This document shows, piece by piece, positions 16,439 to 24,939 of a stretch of 64,000 nucleotides of DNA; within the stretch, counting starts at the first letter, position 1, and every line of letters begins with the position of its first letter. The notes below the pieces were generated by a model. It saw only the letters and a list, made by a program, of their open reading frames with translations, was not told the DNA's origin and did not search any database. The stretch is from Panacagrimonas sp965216845 (GTDB lineage Bacteria > Pseudomonadota > Gammaproteobacteria > Nevskiales > Nevskiaceae), in assembly GCA_965216845.1 (NCBI GenBank), contig OZ244200.1, forward strand, positions 1,054,001 to 1,118,000, given 5' to 3'. Position numbers and translations under genes: made by a program.

Positions 16439-17029
16439 CTAATGCCGCGGATGCAGGCGCTCGTCCAGTCCGTCGCAGAGGCAGTGCAGCAGCAGGATAT
16501 GCACTTCCTGAATGCGCGCGGTGATCTGGCTGGCGGCGCGGATTTCCACGTCCGGATCACCCAGCGTCTTCGCCATGTTTCCGCCATCGCGGCCGGTGAG
16601 CGCGATCACGCTCATGCCCAGCCCCTGCGCCTTTTGCATGGCGCTGAGCACATTGGGCGAATTGCCGGAAGTGGAAATGGCGAGCAGACAGTCGCCGCGG
16701 CGGCCCAGCGCTTCGACCTGACGTTCGAACACGCGATCAAAGCCGTAGTCGTTGCCAATGGCGGTCAGCGCCGAGCTGTCGGTGGTCAGCGCCACGCCGG
16801 CGAGTCCGGGGCGCTCGCGTTCAAAGCGGCCGGATAGCTCGGCCGCGAAATGCTGTGCGTCGGCCGCCGAGCCACCGTTGCCGCAAACCAGAATCTTGCC
16901 GCCTTCACGAAGGCAGGCGGCGAGCAGGTCAATGGCCCGGATCAGCGAGTCGAGCTGGGTTTCCAGCGTGTGCTGCTTGGCGTCGACGCTGCGCTCGAAG
17001 TGTTCGCGGATGCGCTGTTCGATGTTCAT
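16439..17029 (-). CDS. diaA: SIS-domain protein, DiaA / phosphoheptose isomerase-like
   Basis: 196 residues of one SIS domain. Sugar-phosphate binding segments are visible: CGNGGSAADAQHFAAE, STSGNSPNV and the C-terminal ITARIQEVHILLLHCLC. The position downstream of lpoA and yraN is the place of E. coli diaA (yraO), a DnaA-binding initiation factor. The sequence is equally compatible with GmhA-type sedoheptulose-7-phosphate isomerase, and many genomes name this locus gmhA. I favour DiaA from context. Confidence 0.8.
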   Translation of the reverse strand: MNIEQRIREHFERSVDAKQHTLETQLDSLIRAIDLLAACLREGGKILVCGNGGSAADAQHFAAELSGRFERERPGLAGVALTTDSSALTAIGNDYGFDRVFERQVEALGRRGDCLLAISTSGNSPNVLSAMQKAQGLGMSVIALTGRDGGNMAKTLGDPDVEIRAASQITARIQEVHILLLHCLCDGLDERLHPRH

Positions 17030-17038
17030 GTGCGCAGT

Positions 17039-17389
17039 TTATCCGCAGTCGTCCGCATCAAAAGCGGCGCGCAGCCACTGGATTTGATTTTCGGCGTTGA
17101 GCGCCACGATGTCGAAGCGCAGCGGCCAGTCCGACCATTGCGGGTTTTGCGCCAACAACTGCTCGGTCGCCCGCAGGATGCGGTGCCGTTTTCGGCGGTC
17201 GACCGACGCCAGGCCATCGCCGAACCGCGGGTTGGAACGCTTGCGTACCTCGGCGATCACCAGGTTCTGACCGTGACGCATGATCAGGTCCAGTTCACCG
17301 CCGCGCGCACGAAAGTTGCGCTGTATCAGTATCAGGCCATGTTTTTTCAGGTGGGCGAGCGCCAGCGTTTCGGCGTCCGCCCCTTTCAC
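17039..17389 (-). CDS. yraN: YraN family (UPF0102) nuclease-fold protein
   Basis: 116 residues. The family has a PD-(D/E)XK nuclease-like fold; the pattern is visible as RNFRARGGELDLIMR, then LVIAEVRKRS. The usual Glu-Val-Lys is here Glu-Val-Arg. The start was set at GTG 17389, which overlaps the lpoA stop (GTGA) and gives the normal family length; the longer open frame upstream is inside lpoA. It lies 9 bp before diaA. The biological role is not established. Confidence 0.87.
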   Translation of the reverse strand: MKGADAETLALAHLKKHGLILIQRNFRARGGELDLIMRHGQNLVIAEVRKRSNPRFGDGLASVDRRKRHRILRATEQLLAQNPQWSDWPLRFDIVALNAENQIQWLRAAFDADDCG

Positions 17390-19104
17390 GACAGCGGAAT
17401 CAAACGCCCGTCGGCGATGCGCGCGCAGCCCAGGCGACGAACCACCAGCCCGTCTTGCCCCACGAGCAGTTGGCCGCTGGCGCCGTTGAGTTCGGCGCCG
17501 CCGCCGGACGACCAGTGTCGTGCCATGCGGTAGGCGTCGCCGCCCAGGGCGAACAGGCGTGGTTGCAGCGTCATCGCTTCGGGAAACAAAACGCTGGCTT
17601 GTTGGCGTGCTTGCGCCCAGCGGCCAGCGTTGTCGATCATCCACGGCATATCGCAAAAACGCAGGCCTTCGAGTTCGGGCGTTACGGTGCCGCTGTAGGC
17701 CACCGCCGTGGTGTAAACCGGCAAGCCACCGCCGCGGAAGAACGCCAGCTGTGGCAGCAGAATGCGCATGTCCTTGGGCTTGGCGGCGATGAACAGACTA
17801 TCGGCGTCGCCGCGCGGACGCGGTTCAAACGCCACGTTCTTGCCGAGCGCGCGTTGCATGCCTTGATGGCGCGCGTGGCTGGCGTCCAGATTTAGCAGCG
17901 ATTTGATGGGCGCGCCAAAATCCTGCGTGCCGGGCGCATAACGCGCGCTTTCCGCGAGTTGCCCGCCCATCACGCGCAGGCGTTCGGAAAAGGACAGCGA
18001 CACCCGGTGACCCCAATCGGTGCTCGGCGTCAGAACCAGCGCTTGCTGACTGTTCTCCGCCGCTGCCCGTTCCGCGGCGGCGGCGGCTTCGTCTTCCGGC
18101 GCCAACCCGAGCTGCAGCATGCCCGCCGGTGCGCCGCTGTATTCCAGGTAGTTCAGCGCAATCACCGGCACCGGCGACGGACCGCGCTCGGCAATGGCGG
18201 CGACGGCGGGTTTCATCAGCGGGCCAATGACCATGCCGGCGCCTTCGGAGATCGCCCGATCAAAGGCAGCCAGGGCGTGGGATCGGGCGCTGGCGGTGTC
18301 GTAAATCTTGATCGGCGGTCGCGGCAGCGGCTGCGCCCAGTAGGCGTTCAGGAAGCCATCCCGAATGGCGATACCGGCACTTTTCAACGCGCCGCTGAGC
18401 GGTAACAGCAAGGCGTAACCGCCACCATGGCGAAAGTCAGGCGCGCCGCTGGAATGGCGCGTCCTGTCCTTGCCTTGCGCCCGCGCGGCGGACAGGTGAC
18501 GGACGCCGGGATGGTTGCGAAAACGTTGTTGCCATTGACTGAGTAATTCGGGGCCGGCGCGGTTTTGCGCCAATAGCGCCAATTCCAGCCACCCTCGGGT
18601 GGTGTTGTCGAAGCGCTCCAGCCGCTCCAGGGTGCCGCGCGGCAGTTTCTTTTCGGTCAGGGACTGCCAGATCTTTTCCCGGTTCTTCGCCACCTGGCTG
18701 GGCGAAATATATTGTTCGCGCGCCACCAGGCTTGCGACGGCGCCGGGCACATCCTCCAGCGCAAGATAAGCGCGCGCGCGAAGTTGCTCGATTTTTGGGG
18801 CCAGCCTGGGAACGTGTTCGGAGTTCGGCGGCAGACTTTGCAATGTGCCCGCTGGCAGACCGCGCATCAAAGTGATTTCAGCGCGGACGATCTGCGCGCG
18901 CGCCAGGCCTTCGCCGTCCAATGCACGCGCGGGAATGCGCGAAAGATGCGCCTCGGCCACCGTGGCGTTACCGCGTAGCACAGCGGCCTCGGCGTCTCTC
19001 AGGCTTTTGAGCCCAGCGCTGGTGCTGGCCGCAGATACATTGACGACGAGCGATAGGCAGCCAGCGAGCCAGGTTGCTCGTCCAAAGTTTTTGTTCCACG
19101 ACAT
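17386..19104 (-). CDS. lpoA: Penicillin-binding protein activator LpoA
   Basis: 572 residues. LpoA activates the bifunctional penicillin-binding protein PBP1A from the outer membrane. The N-terminal part is helical and TPR-like (to about residue 230), and the C-terminal part is a periplasmic-binding-protein-like domain beginning YALLLPLSGALKSAG with VIGPLMKPAVAAI and VIALNYLE. The start is fixed by an in-frame TGA five codons upstream of the ATG. A lipobox-like LAGC occurs at residues 13-16, but it follows Arg9 too closely for a normal hydrophobic stretch; cleavage after VSA near residue 25 is more likely by sequence. Gene order lpoA-yraN-diaA is conserved. Confidence 0.9.
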   Translation of the reverse strand: MSWNKNFGRATWLAGCLSLVVNVSAASTSAGLKSLRDAEAAVLRGNATVAEAHLSRIPARALDGEGLARAQIVRAEITLMRGLPAGTLQSLPPNSEHVPRLAPKIEQLRARAYLALEDVPGAVASLVAREQYISPSQVAKNREKIWQSLTEKKLPRGTLERLERFDNTTRGWLELALLAQNRAGPELLSQWQQRFRNHPGVRHLSAARAQGKDRTRHSSGAPDFRHGGGYALLLPLSGALKSAGIAIRDGFLNAYWAQPLPRPPIKIYDTASARSHALAAFDRAISEGAGMVIGPLMKPAVAAIAERGPSPVPVIALNYLEYSGAPAGMLQLGLAPEDEAAAAAERAAAENSQQALVLTPSTDWGHRVSLSFSERLRVMGGQLAESARYAPGTQDFGAPIKSLLNLDASHARHQGMQRALGKNVAFEPRPRGDADSLFIAAKPKDMRILLPQLAFFRGGGLPVYTTAVAYSGTVTPELEGLRFCDMPWMIDNAGRWAQARQQASVLFPEAMTLQPRLFALGGDAYRMARHWSSGGGAELNGASGQLLVGQDGLVVRRLGCARIADGRLIPLS

Positions 19105-19158
19105 CGCTAAAGTATCTCACGCACCGTTGCCGGGGGCTTTGCAGTGACAAGCAAATCG

Positions 19159-19236
19159 CCGTCATCGCCAGACGCAGCCGAAGCAATCTCCTGATCCGAG
19201 GAGATTGCCACACCGCTTCGCGGTTCGCGATGGCGG
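19159..19236. repeat. 78-bp imperfect palindrome, REP/MITE-like
   Basis: The core CAATCTCCT (19184-19192) and AGGAGATTG (19199-19207) pair perfectly around GATCCG. The arms extend imperfectly out to CCGTCATCG on the left and CGATGGCGG on the right, with CGAAG/CTTCG matches between. The pattern resembles widespread interspersed palindromes carrying GTCATxGCGA and AGCAATCTCC. It lies between the divergent lpoA and rsmI starts and ends 15 bp before rsmI. Confidence 0.7.
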
Positions 19237-19250
19237 TAAAGTGCGCGCAG

Positions 19251-20147
19251 ATGACGCTCGCCGATCAAACAGCAAACGCCTCGGAAGTTCGCCCCGGCCA
19301 TCTGTACGTGGTGGCCACGCCCATCGGCAATCTGGGTGATCTGTCGCCGCGCGCCACACGGGTGCTTTCGCAGGTGGATCGCATCTGCGCCGAAGACACG
19401 CGCACCTCCACCGTGCTGCTGTCGCGCTTCGGAATTTCCCGGCCGCTGCAAGCCTTGCACGAACACAACGAATCCGCCGTGACCCAGAAGCTGATCGCCG
19501 ATCTTCAGTCCGGCGCTTCGCTGGCGTTGATCAGCGACGCCGGCACGCCGCTGATTTCCGATCCGGGGTTTGTGTTGGTGCGCGCCGCAAGAGCCGCCGG
19601 CGTCCCCGTCATTGCCGTTCCCGGGCCCTGTGCTGCCATCGCTGCGCTGTCGATTGCCGGCATCGCCAGCGACAGCTTTCTGTTCCTCGGTTTTCTGCCC
19701 GCCAAAGCGGCGGCGCGCCGGCAAAGCCTGCAAGCACTTTCGGCCGAATCACGCACCATGTTGTTTTACGAATCCAGTCACCGGATTCAGCAAACATTGG
19801 CAGACATCGCCATCACCCTGGGTCAGCGGCGGCGCCTGTGTCTGGCGCGCGAGATCACCAAGCGATTCGAACAGAGCGTGACGCTGCCCGCCGAAGAAAT
19901 GCACGCATGGCTGGAGGCGGACGCCAATCGCCTCAAGGGTGAGTTCGTGTTGGTGGTGGAGGGCGCTGCGCAACAGAGCCGCGATCAGGCCGACGGCGAG
20001 CGTCTGCTGCGCCTGTTGTTGAAAGAGCTGCCGCCCTCGCGCGCCGCGCGCGTGGCATCTGAGTTTACGGGCCAGAAGCGGCGCGAGCTGTTCGCCCTGG
20101 CGCTGGAATGCAACGGCGACACAGCAGATCAAAACGCGGAGGAGTAA
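19251..20147 (+). CDS. rsmI: 16S rRNA 2'-O-ribose C1402 methyltransferase
   Basis: 298 residues of tetrapyrrole-methylase (SAM-dependent) fold. It methylates the ribose of C1402 in the decoding centre. Family motifs are VVATPIGNLGDLSPRA, CAEDTRTS, LISDAGTPLISDPG and VPGPCAAIAALS. ATG 19251 was chosen as it gives the usual length; an in-frame ATG at 19230 lies inside the palindrome arm. Divergent from lpoA, as in many gammaproteobacteria, and followed at once by rnpB. Confidence 0.93.
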   Translation: MTLADQTANASEVRPGHLYVVATPIGNLGDLSPRATRVLSQVDRICAEDTRTSTVLLSRFGISRPLQALHEHNESAVTQKLIADLQSGASLALISDAGTPLISDPGFVLVRAARAAGVPVIAVPGPCAAIAALSIAGIASDSFLFLGFLPAKAAARRQSLQALSAESRTMLFYESSHRIQQTLADIAITLGQRRRLCLAREITKRFEQSVTLPAEEMHAWLEADANRLKGEFVLVVEGAAQQSRDQADGERLLRLLLKELPPSRAARVASEFTGQKRRELFALALECNGDTADQNAEE

Positions 20148-20157
20148 ACTGCCGCCT

Positions 20158-20537
20158 GGGAGTCGGCCGAACAATCGCTGCCGCCATCGGGGCGGGAGAG
20201 GAAAGTCCGGGCTCCATCGGGCAGGACGCCAGGTAACGCCTGGGGGGCGCGAGCCTACGGAAAGTGCCACAGAAAACGAACCGCCAATGACCGCTAAGGT
20301 ACAGGTAAGGGTGAAAAGGTGCGGTAAGAGCGCACCGCGCAACGGGCAACCGTTGTGGCAGGGTAAACCCCGTCCGGAGCAAGGCCGAATAGGGAAGGGT
20401 GAATCGCAAGATTCGACGCGCGGCCCGCGCGCCTTCCGGGTAGGCCGCTTGAGCATTACGGTGACGTAGCGCCTAGAGGAATGATTGTTTCGGGGCCGCA
20501 AGGCCCTAGACAGAACCCGGCTTACAGGCCGGCTCCC
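20158..20537 (+). ncRNA. rnpB: RNase P RNA, class A
   Basis: About 380 nt. P1 is formed by GGGAGTCGGCC at the 5' end and GGCCGGCTCCC at the 3' end. Universal elements are present: GAGGAAAGTCCGGGCTCC (CR-I), CAGGTAAGGGTGAAA, GGTAAGAGCGCACCG, GGAGCAAGGCC, and the 3' block CCTAGAGGAATGATTG with ACAGAACCCGGCTTA. The ribozyme removes 5' leaders from pre-tRNAs. It lies 10 bp after rsmI. Confidence 0.97.
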
Positions 20538-20604
20538 AACTTCAAGCCGCGCCGTTCATCCCCGCAACGGCGCCGCTGAACCCCGCCGGTTCCCTCTGAT
20601 CGCG

Positions 20605-20638
20605 CGGTCCAGTCCGTTGATCCTGGAGCGCGGGTTTT
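20605..20638 (+). terminator. Possible rnpB terminator
   Basis: TCCAG pairs with CTGGA and flanking CGCGC bases pair with GCGCG around a 9-base loop, followed by a four-T run. The stem is imperfect and the T-run short, so this is weak. Confidence 0.3.
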
Positions 20639-20701
20639 ACGTCTTCATATTGGAGATGCTTGGCCTTGCAGTCACTTGCGGCTGCAGGAATCCAAGCAGC
20701 G

Positions 20702-21247
20702 ATGAAGACGCGAATCCGACAAACAAATGGCAAACCGCCGGCGCTGGGTTTTACCGTGATCGAACTGATGGTCACCCTGGCGGTGGCGGCGATTCTGGCC
20801 AGCCTGGCGGCGCCCAGCATGCGCACGCTGATTGAGCGACGCCATCTGGAAGGTGCCGCACGCGAGGTGGTTGGCAACCTGGTGCTGGCGCGCTCGCAGG
20901 CGATCGAGAAGAATCGCCCGTCTTTCGTCAGCTTCAGCATTGCGGACGATGTTTGGTCTTACGGTCTGGACGATATCGCCGCCTGTGATCCGCTGGTGGC
21001 GGACGACTGCCAGCTGAACGGCAGTGAACGGGTGTATGACAGCCAGAAATGGCGTGACGTGAATCTCACCCACACGTTCGCGGCCGATGAGGTGAGTTTT
21101 GAGCCGCGTCGCGGCATGGTGTCTGATCCGGCAACCGTGCGCGTGGCGTCTCCTGCCGGCACGGTGGAAATTCAGCTCAGCCCTATCGGCTATGTGTCGG
21201 CCTGCGGCGTCGGTGCGGCGGTGGGCCGCTATGAGGTTTGCGCCTGA
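20702..21247 (+). CDS. fimT: Type IV pilus minor pseudopilin, GspH/FimT family
   Basis: 181 residues. Prepilin motif ALG/FTVIELMVTLAVAAIL: a short basic leader, cleavage by PilD before Phe, and Glu5 in the mature helix. The rest matches the GspH/FimT globular domain (ARSQAIEKNRP). It would be part of the priming complex for type IV pilus assembly. ATG 20702 gives a leader of normal length. The stop overlaps the pilW start by one base. First gene of a five-gene operon directly after rnpB. Confidence 0.9.
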   Translation: MKTRIRQTNGKPPALGFTVIELMVTLAVAAILASLAAPSMRTLIERRHLEGAAREVVGNLVLARSQAIEKNRPSFVSFSIADDVWSYGLDDIAACDPLVADDCQLNGSERVYDSQKWRDVNLTHTFAADEVSFEPRRGMVSDPATVRVASPAGTVEIQLSPIGYVSACGVGAAVGRYEVCA

Positions 21248-21870
21248 TGAATCAACGTCAGAAAGGATTTGGCCTGGTGGAGCTGATGATTTCCATCACT
21301 CTGGGGCTGTTGTTGATGACCTCGGTGGTGAAGCTGTTGCAGGACTCGATGAAGAGCAATGGTGATCTGGCCGCCAGCAAGCGACTGGAAAACAACCTGC
21401 ACGCCACCCTGGACCTGGTGGCGCGTGATCTGCGCAGAAGCGGCGCCATGGGTGACCCCATCCGTCAGCTTTGGGGGGTGAATAATCCCTTTGGTCGTGA
21501 TCCGGTGTCCGCGGTCGACGGCGAAGCCGCCGCTTCCTGCCTTACTTTCAGTTATGACTTTGACGGTGACGGTGGCCTCGACGCCAACGCCCCGGAGGAG
21601 CGTTACGGATTTCGTCTGGCCAGCGGCGTGGTGCAGATGCGTGTTGCCGGCAACGGTTGCGACACTCAAGATGACGCATCCTGGCAGGATGTGACCACCT
21701 CCGGGGTGGTCAACGTGTCGCAACTGCAATTTGTCGTGAATACCAATACGGCTCGTGGCGTGACCCAGCAATCCGTGCAGATTCAGATCGCCGGCCATCT
21801 GGTGCGTGACCCCGAAATCACCCGCACGCTCAGCCGCCGCGTGCGTTTGCGCAACGATCTGCTGCTATGA
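21247..21870 (+). CDS. pilW: Type IV pilus minor pilin PilW-like
   Basis: 207 residues with prepilin motif QKGFGLVELMISITLGLLLM (cleavage after Gly, Glu5 present). The segment MKSNGDLAASKRLENNLHATLDLVARDLRRSGAMG matches PilW. Cys residues in the globular part could form disulfides. The start is the ATG overlapping the fimT stop; the end overlaps the next gene by 4 bases. Confidence 0.88.
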   Translation: MNQRQKGFGLVELMISITLGLLLMTSVVKLLQDSMKSNGDLAASKRLENNLHATLDLVARDLRRSGAMGDPIRQLWGVNNPFGRDPVSAVDGEAAASCLTFSYDFDGDGGLDANAPEERYGFRLASGVVQMRVAGNGCDTQDDASWQDVTTSGVVNVSQLQFVVNTNTARGVTQQSVQIQIAGHLVRDPEITRTLSRRVRLRNDLLL

Positions 21871-23642
21871 ATGCCGCGCTGAGCAAGCAGTTGCCTGGCC
21901 GCGACAATGATCTGCGCCGTCAGCGCGGCGCCGTCACCCTGGTGATGGCGCTGCTGATTCTGACGGTGCTGGCGATTCTGGTGCTGGCCAGCACACGGAT
22001 GGTGCTGGTGCAGCACCGCATCTCCGCCAACAGCACCCGCGCCGACGCCGCCTTCGCCGCCGCCGAAGGCGGGGTGCAGAACGCGCTGTCCTATCTCAAC
22101 GCCAACCGCAACGTGGTGGCCGATGTCGACCCCGGCGGCTGGCTGCACGCCGATACCGATCCGCGCTGGCAGGCCTGCGACCCCAACGACACGAACCTGC
22201 CCTGTGGCGACGGCACCAACAATCTCTACGATGGCAGCTGGTTCGCGCTCGGCCCGCTGAACAATCAATTGGCGCCGCCGGCGGCGCACAATGTTTCCAG
22301 CTGGCTGCTGAGCGATTCCATCGCCCGGCCGCAGCCGCAGATTCCCTACCTGGAATGCCTGCACCTGGGGCTGACCGCGCTGCTGGCGCCGGTGACGGTG
22401 CCGCTGGTGAATACGTTGAACGGAATCCTGGGCACTTTGCTCGGGCCTTTGTTGGGTCAGCCGGGGCTGGGGCTGCCAACCGAGCTGTGTCTGCCGATCA
22501 ATTTTCAGCAGATGCCGCCGGCGCCGCTGCCGAGTCAGATCAACCCCTCCATCACCGTCGTCTCCTCCGCCACGCCCAATGGCGATATTGCCGGCGGCGC
22601 GGCGGCCATCCAGCAGGTGGTGGGCGCCACCAATCTGTTCGCCACCGTGCCGCCGGCGGTGCTGACGGTGGACGGGAGCGTCAACCTGCAAGGCGATATC
22701 CGCCTGTATGGCAATCCGCGGCCGCCGACCATCGACCCGGTGGATTTTTCGGTACTGAACCTGAACAACGTGATCGGCATCGACTTGACGGCGCTGCTCA
22801 ACGCCCTGCTCGGCAGTACCGCCAGCGCCATCAGTGATCTGATCAACATCTCCCTTGATCCGTTGCTCAACACCACCACCGCCGAAGTGCTGAATTTCGA
22901 CTGGAACGTCACCTTTCCGCTGACCATCTGGTCGGCCAATAACACGACCCTGGGTACCACGCGCGTCCGGGGCGGGCTGCTTGGCACCTCGATTCTCAGT
23001 GGTGCGCGAACCTGCGATCCGCGATTCGCCGGCCCGCCGGATTCGCCTTGCCTGCCCTTTTCGCAATCGCTGCTGGCGCTGACCTTGCTCGGCGTTCCGC
23101 TGGCGCCGCTGTTGCCGCTGGAGCTGCCGGACGTGCAGGATCCGGTGAATCTGCTGTCCGTGGTCGGCGGCCTGCTGGGGAATTCGGTGCCGCCATTTCC
23201 CGGGGACTTGTTCCAGATGACCTTTGGCTATCCCTCCGCCGACAGCGATATCGTGCAGGAAAAGGCAACTGTGGTCAGCGATTGCAGCGCGCTGGGTGAT
23301 CCGGGTTTCTACTGGGTAACCGGCAACTGCGGTTTGTCCGGCACCGTGGGCACGGTGGATGATCCGATGGTGATCGTGGCCGCCGGCAACGTGTCCATGG
23401 CCGCCGGCACCGAATACAACGGTGCGCTGTATCTGCGCGGCAACGGCAACAAGAGCTTTTCCGGACCAAGTTCCGGCACCCGCCCGACCTTGCGCGGCGC
23501 GGTGATTTCGGAAGGCAATTTCAGCGGCGCGGACGATTTCAACCTGGTTTATGACGTCAATGTGTTGCGCGCCGCCGGCTTCCTGAATGGCGGTTTCGCG
23601 CCGGTGCCCGGCGGCTGGAACGACGCCCTGCTCGGACCATGA
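21867..23642 (+). CDS. pilX: Very large PilX-like minor pilin
   Basis: 591 residues; typical PilX is about 170-200. The N-terminal 60 residues are PilX-type: RQRGAVTLVMALLILTVLAI, with a helix lacking Glu5, then ANSTRADAAFAAAEGGVQNAL. The rest is largely novel: a Leu/Pro/Gly-rich stretch (about 165-215), a long Asn/Ser/Thr-rich region, and a C-terminal section with beta-helix-like character (MVIVAAGNVSMAAGTEYNGALYLRG and LRGAVISEGNFSG). Several paired cysteines occur. It overlaps both neighbours by 4 bases. Since no pilY1 is present in the operon, the extra mass may act as a pilus-tip domain (inference). Confidence 0.8.
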   Translation: MNAALSKQLPGRDNDLRRQRGAVTLVMALLILTVLAILVLASTRMVLVQHRISANSTRADAAFAAAEGGVQNALSYLNANRNVVADVDPGGWLHADTDPRWQACDPNDTNLPCGDGTNNLYDGSWFALGPLNNQLAPPAAHNVSSWLLSDSIARPQPQIPYLECLHLGLTALLAPVTVPLVNTLNGILGTLLGPLLGQPGLGLPTELCLPINFQQMPPAPLPSQINPSITVVSSATPNGDIAGGAAAIQQVVGATNLFATVPPAVLTVDGSVNLQGDIRLYGNPRPPTIDPVDFSVLNLNNVIGIDLTALLNALLGSTASAISDLINISLDPLLNTTTAEVLNFDWNVTFPLTIWSANNTTLGTTRVRGGLLGTSILSGARTCDPRFAGPPDSPCLPFSQSLLALTLLGVPLAPLLPLELPDVQDPVNLLSVVGGLLGNSVPPFPGDLFQMTFGYPSADSDIVQEKATVVSDCSALGDPGFYWVTGNCGLSGTVGTVDDPMVIVAAGNVSMAAGTEYNGALYLRGNGNKSFSGPSSGTRPTLRGAVISEGNFSGADDFNLVYDVNVLRAAGFLNGGFAPVPGGWNDALLGP

Positions 23643-24142
23643 ACCGCTTGCGGCCCCAAGGTGGTTTCGGCCTGATCGAGGTGCTGGTGACGCTGCTGAT
23701 CGTCACCGGCGGGCTGCTGGCCTACGTTGGACTTCAACGCGGCGTGTTCCGCGAAGCCAATCTGGCCAGCGGGCGCGTGGCGGCGACCGAAACCGCCATG
23801 TCCAAGCTCGAAGATCTGCGCAGTTTCACCGCCCTGCAAACCACCGTCGGCGAGTTTGCCTTTGAAGACATCGCCGATGATGTTGGCGGCGCCATTGCCG
23901 CCGGCACCGCCACCATCGACAACGTCGAACTCACCACCGGCTGGACCGTGACCGATTACTGGTACACCGGCGTCAACGCCGCGCCCACTGATACCGCGCC
24001 CGCCGGCGATCCCATGCCCAGCTTCAAGCAGGTGGTGATCACCGTGTCATGGACCGATCAGAACGCGCAGGCGCAGACCCTGAGCCTGCGCAGCAACATC
24101 GCCGGCATCGACCCGCAGCTCACCGGCACCCTGTTCTACTGA
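23639..24142 (+). CDS. pilV: Type IV pilus minor pilin PilV-like
   Basis: 167 residues with prepilin motif PQGGFGLIEVLVTLLIVTGGLLA (cleaved after Gly, Glu5). GspI/PilV-type continuation: ASGRVAATETAMSKLEDLRSF. It ends in a beta-rich domain. Overlaps pilX by 4 bases and pilE by 1 base. Confidence 0.87.
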   Translation: MNRLRPQGGFGLIEVLVTLLIVTGGLLAYVGLQRGVFREANLASGRVAATETAMSKLEDLRSFTALQTTVGEFAFEDIADDVGGAIAAGTATIDNVELTTGWTVTDYWYTGVNAAPTDTAPAGDPMPSFKQVVITVSWTDQNAQAQTLSLRSNIAGIDPQLTGTLFY

Positions 24143-24570
24143 TGCGCGCCCCCGCCCACAATCCGGCAAGCGGTTTTACCCTGATCGAAGTCATGATTGT
24201 GGTGGTCATCGTCGGCATTCTGGCGAGCATTGCGCTGCCGTCGTTCATGGATCAGATGCGCAAAAGCCGGCGTACCGATGCCCTGCAATCCCTGCGCGCG
24301 CTACAGCTGGCGCAGGAGCGCTATCGCGGCAACAACCCCAGTTATGGAACGCTGGCGCAAATCAGCATCAGCGCAGATACACCCGGCGGACGTTACACCC
24401 TGGCGGTGAGCAATCCGACCGCCGTGGGCTACACCGCCACCGCCACCGCCAAAAGCGGGAGCTCGCAAACGGCGGACAAGGCGGCGGGCGTGAGTTGCGC
24501 AACACTCACCGTCAATCAGGACGCGCCGGTATTCAATCCGGCAGGACAGAGCGCTTGCTGGGGGCAGTAG
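24142..24570 (+). CDS. pilE: Type IV pilin PilE-like
   Basis: 142 residues with the classical pilin start GFTLIEVMIVVVIVGILASI, then ALPSFMDQMRKSRRTDALQSL. Two C-terminal cysteines (VSCATL and QSACWGQ) bracket the D-region loop. Last gene of the minor-pilin operon; no terminator is clear after it. Confidence 0.88.
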   Translation: MRAPAHNPASGFTLIEVMIVVVIVGILASIALPSFMDQMRKSRRTDALQSLRALQLAQERYRGNNPSYGTLAQISISADTPGGRYTLAVSNPTAVGYTATATAKSGSSQTADKAAGVSCATLTVNQDAPVFNPAGQSACWGQ

Positions 24571-24939
24571 GCCTGGCTGGCGTCGGCCTTGCTCGAATTC
24601 GCTGGGGGGACTGAGCGGCGTTGAGGCGCGCACTGCGTCATCGCTGACGACTCTGGCGACGGACTCGGGTTCGTCCATGTGGCGGTGATCTGCCGCCGTT
24701 CTCCGGCGCCCCGATCAGCGACGGCAAGCGGCGCTTGCCCGGTCGGAGTTGCGCGACCTCACTCGGCGCGACACCGGTGATTTTCCGCCGCCAGCGGGGC
24801 CGATCAGTTAAGCCTTTGTCTGGCGGATGTTTTTTCTGCGCGGGTGGCTTGCTGTGGGTCAAGGGGTGGGATATAGTGCAGAAACAACGCAGAATTGTGG
24901 GAGATAGTGGGTTTTCTGATGCGTTCATAGGGGCTGCAT
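24571..24939 (+). promoter_or_regulatory. mraZ upstream region with promoter and MraZ boxes
   Basis: This 369-bp gap has no gene I can support. Near its right end a promoter, TTGCTG (24849-24854) - 17 bp - TATAGT (24872-24877), precedes mraZ. Two MraZ-type boxes, TGGGA (24898-24902) and TGGGT (24908-24912), follow with the canonical 5-bp spacing, just downstream of the likely transcription start. MraZ is known to bind such direct repeats and repress its own operon. Further TGGGT/TGGGA words at 24854 and 24867 are off-register. Confidence 0.7.

Noticed and set aside
20455..20466. ATTACGGTGAC-like bases inside rnpB match the REP-like sequence near 1174.
   Set aside because: They lie in a part of RNase P RNA that varies among species and form part of the folded RNA; the match is 11-12 bases and is best explained by chance.
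22367..22500. Repeated Leu/Gly/Pro wording in the pilX-like gene suggested a possible short tandem repeat.
   Set aside because: The units are not regular at DNA level; it is low-complexity protein rather than a repeat array.
21783..23066. A 427-residue minus-strand open frame opposite the pilX-like gene.
   Set aside because: Its composition is Arg/Gln/His-rich and repetitive, typical of an antisense shadow; the plus-strand gene has a pilin N-terminus and overlaps both neighbours.
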